Positions 36,676-39,396 of a stretch of 39,396 nucleotides of DNA are shown piece by piece; position 1 is the first letter of the stretch, and every line of letters begins with the position of its first letter. The translations under genes were made by a program, and so were the position numbers. Origin of the DNA: Psychrobacter sp. FME13 (lineage in GTDB: Bacteria; Pseudomonadota; Gammaproteobacteria; Pseudomonadales; Moraxellaceae). The stretch covers positions 1 through 39,396 of the forward strand of contig NZ_RRYV01000018.1 of assembly GCF_014861395.1 (NCBI RefSeq). The letters run 5' to 3'. Under the pieces are notes generated by a model. That model did not search any database. It worked only from the letters and a program-made list of their open reading frames with translations, and was not told where the DNA came from.

Positions 36676-36845
36676 GGGCATGTCCTCAATTCAATCGATA
36701 GTTATCTAAATGGGTTAAAAATGGCTAAATCTTGCCAAACGGCGTCAAATAGCTGACTAATATCTCGATATTATCTGCGCTATTTTCCTTGTTTGACTGC
36801 AATTTATCTCATTTTTATCACCATTTTTAAAATGAGGACACGCCC
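36676..36845 (+). mobile_element. Family 2 MITE, full copy (170 bp)
   Basis: Tips GGGCATGTCCTCA and TGAGGACACGCCC are inverted (one mismatch). TA on both sides (36674-36675, 36846-36847). The interior is a long imperfect palindrome around CTCGATATT (AAAAATGG... with ...CCATTTTT). It has no ORF. It lies 35 bp upstream of the ALDH start, between that gene and its likely promoter or just inside it. Confidence 0.8.
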
Positions 36846-36847
36846 TA

Positions 36848-37232
36848 ATTCACTATCTTTTAATGTAGCGTAGTGAACAGCGAATGAACAGCAGATTCCA
36901 GTAACTCCTACGTTCGTAAAAAAGTAATATGACACATCCTAGCTTATGTCTCTCCTTTACTCGTCACAGTTATTTATAAACTCTACACAGGTACAATTTA
37001 TAGATTTTCAAGTTAGAGAATCCCAATTTATAGAAACCTAAATTATAAAGCCTCAACTTATAGAGAGGCAGCTTGCACAGACATTACTTACACAAGCATC
37101 GTTTACACAGACACAAAATATAACTTTGGGTGCCAATCTCAAAAACTGCTACACTTAATGCCAGAAATTAACACCTGCAAAACCTTAATAATGTATATCT
37201 AAAGATCAGACAACAATAAGACTGCCACTCTC
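36848..37232. other. Intergenic region upstream of lipB
   Basis: AT-rich, with loose repeats of AATTTATAG/AACTTATAG (about 36997-37062) and TTACACA (37086-37110). No ORF or RNA recognised. It should contain the lipB promoter and perhaps that of the ALDH operon. Confidence 0.45.
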
Positions 37233-38042
37233 ATGGAAAACACCACACAACCGCTCAACGAAACGCTTGTCACTAAATACCTATCAACAGCCGACTATAA
37301 CCCGACTCATGATGCGATGTTACAACGCACGCTTGAGCGCATTGCGTTAAAAAAAGAACAAGACTTACGGACGCCTGACGAGCTATGGATTGTCGATCAT
37401 AATGATGTTTATACTCTTGGGCAGGCAGGTAAAGAAGAGCACATACTGCAACGTACTGACACCCCTATCATCAAGACAGATCGTGGCGGTCAAGTCACTT
37501 GGCACGGTCATGGACAATTGGTTGTTTATTGGTTGTTTGATTTGCACAGCTTGGGCTGGAGTGTGCGCCATTTAGTGTCTCATGCCGAACAAGCCATCGA
37601 AGATGTGATCAATGAGTGCTTACAAGAGTCTGATGCCTCGAAGAGTGAAAATATCAGCGCTCATGCACGCCGTGACGCCCCTGGGGTTTATTTATATGCG
37701 GATACTTCTGCACCAGATAGTAATACCGATACGCAAACCAACGATACACCTGTTGATGATAAAATCATGCTCGGGAAAATAGCATCACTCGGTTTTAAGA
37801 TTAAGCACGGTTTTAGTTATCATGGTATCGCGTTAAACGTCAATTGCGACTTGGCGGCGTTTAATGCGATTAACCCTTGCGGTTATGCTGGCATGCAAAT
37901 GCTGCGCTTATCAGATTTCGTCAATATGACTGAAAACGCTGCACCATCACTTAGCTACGAACAGGTCACACAAAAATTGATTGATAATATTGCTAAGCGT
38001 CATGCCGGTATTATTGAGTTACGAGCGATCGCACCAAAATAA
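37233..38042 (+). CDS. lipB: LipB, octanoyl-[ACP]:protein transferase
   Basis: 269 residues against about 213 in E. coli. It moves octanoate from ACP to lipoyl domains. TDRGGQVTWHGHGQLVVYWLFDL (about 82-104), the catalytic Lys182 in GKIASLGFKI and Cys216 in NPCGYAGM are in place. Two insertions explain the extra length: one after ECLQESDASKSEN and a larger Asp/Thr-rich one at about 156-178 between GVYLYAD and IMLGKIA. The latter sits close to the active-site lysine in sequence. No lipA is adjacent. No strong ribosome binding site is seen before the ATG. Confidence 0.94.
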   Translation: MENTTQPLNETLVTKYLSTADYNPTHDAMLQRTLERIALKKEQDLRTPDELWIVDHNDVYTLGQAGKEEHILQRTDTPIIKTDRGGQVTWHGHGQLVVYWLFDLHSLGWSVRHLVSHAEQAIEDVINECLQESDASKSENISAHARRDAPGVYLYADTSAPDSNTDTQTNDTPVDDKIMLGKIASLGFKIKHGFSYHGIALNVNCDLAAFNAINPCGYAGMQMLRLSDFVNMTENAAPSLSYEQVTQKLIDNIAKRHAGIIELRAIAPK

Positions 38043-38109
38043 ATGCTTTGAGTCCATTTTTGCATAATCTTTTTTTGCATAATATCTTGCCCGCTTAGAC
38101 TTAAGCATT

Positions 38110-38170
38110 TTGAGAAAATTTGTAGCAAACTTGCTATAATCGCTGTCGGTACAATTGGCGCAGCGATTAT
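38110..38170 (+). promoter_or_regulatory. Probable ppa promoter with overlapping inverted repeat
   Basis: TATAAT at 38135-38140 is a perfect -10. A weak -35 (TTGAGA, 38110-38115) lies 19 bases upstream. ATAATCGCTG (38136-38145) is repeated inverted as CAGCGATTAT (38161-38170), 15 bases apart, starting inside the -10 box. It could be an operator or a leader hairpin. Confidence 0.45.
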
Positions 38171-38240
38171 ATGATAATAGCGCAGTCAAACCCTTATATA
38201 TTATTCAAAGATTCAAAACAAAAGAAAACTGGAGCAGTTT

Positions 38241-38771
38241 ATGGCTGATTTTAATAAAATTCTAGACGCAGGCGACGTAGATAACGGCATCATCAACGTA
38301 GTAGTAGAAATTCCAGCTGGTAGCAGTCACAAAATCGAATGGAATCGCGAGCTAGCAGTATTTGAGCTTGATCGTATTGATCCACAGATTTTTGCCAAGC
38401 CTTGTAACTATGGCTTTATCCCACAAACACTTGACGAAGATGGCGATGAGCTAGATGTGTTATTGCTTACTGAGCAACCATTACCAACTGGCATTTTCTT
38501 AAAAGCCAAAGTAATCGGTGTGATGAAGTTCGTCGATGATGGTGAAGTAGATGACAAAATCGTCGTCGTACCTGCTGACGACCGTGACACAGGCAACGCT
38601 TACAACAGCCTAGCTGATTTACCAAAACAGCTAATCAACCAGTTAGAGTACCACTTCAGCCATTACAAAGACCTGAAAAAACCAGGTAGCACTGTGGTTG
38701 AATCTTGGGACGATGTTGCAGAAGCGAAAGAAGTGATTAAAAAGTCTATCCAACGCTGGAAAGATCTATAA
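38241..38771 (+). CDS. ppa: Ppa, inorganic pyrophosphatase (family I)
   Basis: 176 residues, the length of E. coli Ppa (176). VVVEIPAGSSHKIEWNRE, the substrate and metal sites CNYGFIPQTLDEDGDELDVLLL with its Asp cluster, and VPADDRDTGNAYNSLADLP are all conserved. It hydrolyses pyrophosphate in the cytoplasm and pulls biosynthetic reactions forward. GGAG precedes the ATG. A terminator follows at 38813. Confidence 0.97.
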   Translation: MADFNKILDAGDVDNGIINVVVEIPAGSSHKIEWNRELAVFELDRIDPQIFAKPCNYGFIPQTLDEDGDELDVLLLTEQPLPTGIFLKAKVIGVMKFVDDGEVDDKIVVVPADDRDTGNAYNSLADLPKQLINQLEYHFSHYKDLKKPGSTVVESWDDVAEAKEVIKKSIQRWKDL

Positions 38772-38812
38772 TTTATCAAAGATTGGCAGAAATGCTGATA
38801 CAGATAGATACT

Positions 38813-38850
38813 AAAATACCGCAATCATCATTTTGATTGCGGTATTTTTT
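38813..38850 (+). terminator. Terminator after ppa
   Basis: AAAATACCGCAATCA pairs with TGATTGCGGTATTTT around a 6-base loop; the T-run continues to 38851. Confidence 0.92.
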
Positions 38851-38856
38851 TGCTTG

Positions 38857-38880
38857 AATATTTAAATGTTCAACAGACCC
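38857..38880. repeat. Isolated tip of family 1 MITE
   Basis: AATATTT then AAATGTTCAACAGACCC equals the right end of copy A and its neighbouring internal bases. The rest of the element is absent, and TG rather than TA follows. Confidence 0.6.
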
Positions 38881-38947
38881 TGTTTATAAAGCCGTTATAA
38901 TAAACAAGACATCATCTTTAAATTTTTACGTTGCAATAAGGACAATC

Positions 38948-39112
38948 ATGTTTAACCCCGACCCTAGCGCAAAGTCAGTCAACTCAAAACTGCCAAAAGC
39001 GGTCATTATGATGATCGAAAAAAACAATATAGTCATGGCCATCAAAACACTGGCTGAAGATGAAAACATCAGTATGGATGAAGCCAAGGTACGGATTGAT
39101 GAGCTATGCTGA
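38948..39112 (+). CDS. Small L7/L12 C-terminal-domain-like protein, probably cut short by an IS3-family insertion
   Basis: 54 residues: TAAGGA six bases before the ATG gives a good start. The second half, IVMAIKTLAEDENISMDEAKVRIDE, resembles the end of ribosomal L7/L12 (helix, then a Gly/Leu-like turn and EAK helix), found also in small stand-alone proteins of unknown role. The frame then reads LC and stops at TGA, exactly where sequence typical of an IS left end seems to start (TGCTGAAAAAACC). The native C terminus has therefore probably been lost. Confidence 0.55.
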   Translation: MFNPDPSAKSVNSKLPKAVIMMIEKNNIVMAIKTLAEDENISMDEAKVRIDELC

Positions 39113-39396
39113 AAAAACCGTAGAGATAAACTTGGTAAACTAAGCGTATTAACAGGAGTTTACCATGACCAAGAAAGTAAGAACCTACAGTGACGAATTT
39201 AAAGCCGAGGCCGTCAAGAAGATATCAGACAATAATGGCAATATCTCAGCCACTGCAAAGCAGCTTGGCATTGCCATGCAAACGCTATCAAATTGGCATA
39301 ACAAAGCCAATCAAGGCAAGCTTGTCGGCACAGAGCAATACGATCCTGATCTTATGAGTGCTCTTCAAGAAATAAAGCAGCTCAAGCGGCAGCTCA
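39107..39396 (+). mobile_element. Left part of an IS3-family insertion sequence, cut by the window end
   Basis: The end probably begins near TGCTGAAAAAACCGTAGAG (about 39107), starting TG as in IS3 elements, 58 bases before the transposase OrfA start. The right end and the target duplication lie outside the window, so the boundary is an inference. Confidence 0.6.
39165..39396 (+). CDS. IS3-family transposase OrfA (partial, continues beyond the window)
   Basis: 77 codons seen. KVRTYSDEFKAEAVKKISDN and ISATAKQLGIAMQTLSNWHNK form the helix-turn-helix DNA-binding domain of IS3/IS911 OrfA. The following LMSALQEIKQLKRQL is the start of the leucine-zipper helix. AGGAG lies before the ATG. OrfB with the DDE integrase domain would follow by -1 frameshift but is outside. 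Confidence 0.88.
   Translation, partial: MTKKVRTYSDEFKAEAVKKISDNNGNISATAKQLGIAMQTLSNWHNKANQGKLVGTEQYDPDLMSALQEIKQLKRQL

Noticed and set aside
36997-37110. Loose AATTTATAG / TTACACA repeats taken as a possible CRISPR or iteron array
   Set aside because: Unit length and sequence vary too much, and there are no regular spacers; probably AT-rich low complexity.

Overview
Organism and overall picture: the window reads as an ordinary chromosomal stretch of a gammaproteobacterium of the Moraxellaceae, most likely Psychrobacter. This is inferred from the AT-leaning composition, the housekeeping gene set (yajC/secDF, purF/cvpA, pyrD, gpsA/sixA, xseAB, pncB, lipB, ppa), the style of the proteins (acidic, Asn/Ser/Thr-rich tails and N-terminal extensions on conserved enzymes) and the many short non-autonomous repeats between genes. 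No rRNA, tRNA, CRISPR array or prophage was seen. Layout: 1-509 holds a frame-disrupted 3' remnant of nrdB followed by its usual partner, the YfaE-type ferredoxin. 626-3026 carries a DegS/AlgW-type protease and a Nif3-like protein. 4046-8340 has two lytic transglycosylases facing each other, an MltF-like one and a very large MltD with multiple LysM repeats. 8705-11088 holds a secreted NTF2-like protein and a CNNM/CBS membrane protein. 11316-15116 is yajC, secD and secF (SecF with a long charged N-terminal tail). 15332-17942 has a MATE exporter and azlCD. 18144-22252 (minus strand) is purF, cvpA, pyrD and a COG3671-like membrane protein. 22684-27358 (minus strand) is sixA, gpsA, a YdjA-type nitroreductase, zapE and an alpha/beta hydrolase. 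27731-30380 has a small lipoprotein and xseA/xseB. 30388-36640 (minus strand) is pncB, then a quaternary-amine-type ABC transporter (ATPase plus a fused binding-protein/permease) behind an aldehyde dehydrogenase. 37233-39396 has lipB, ppa, a small L7/L12-like ORF and the start of an IS3-family element. How genes work together: yajC/secD/secF form the accessory module of the Sec translocon. DegS-type protease and the lytic transglycosylases act in the envelope. xseA/xseB make exonuclease VII. purF/cvpA/pyrD serve nucleotide synthesis. The ALDH plus ABC transporter look like one uptake-and-oxidation or osmolyte operon. Most distinctive signal: three families of MITE-like repeats fill the intergenic gaps. 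Family 1 is 265 bp, two copies in opposite orientation, with TA duplications, tips that co-vary within each copy and two internal hairpins. Family 2 is 170 bp, with one full copy and several relics. Family 3 is 139 bp, two copies, one sitting inside the xseA-xseB operon. One family 1 copy landed exactly in the stop codon of sixA and rebuilt it. I found no convincing new multi-gene defence or metabolic system. The repeat families and several domain-architecture oddities are the points worth following up.
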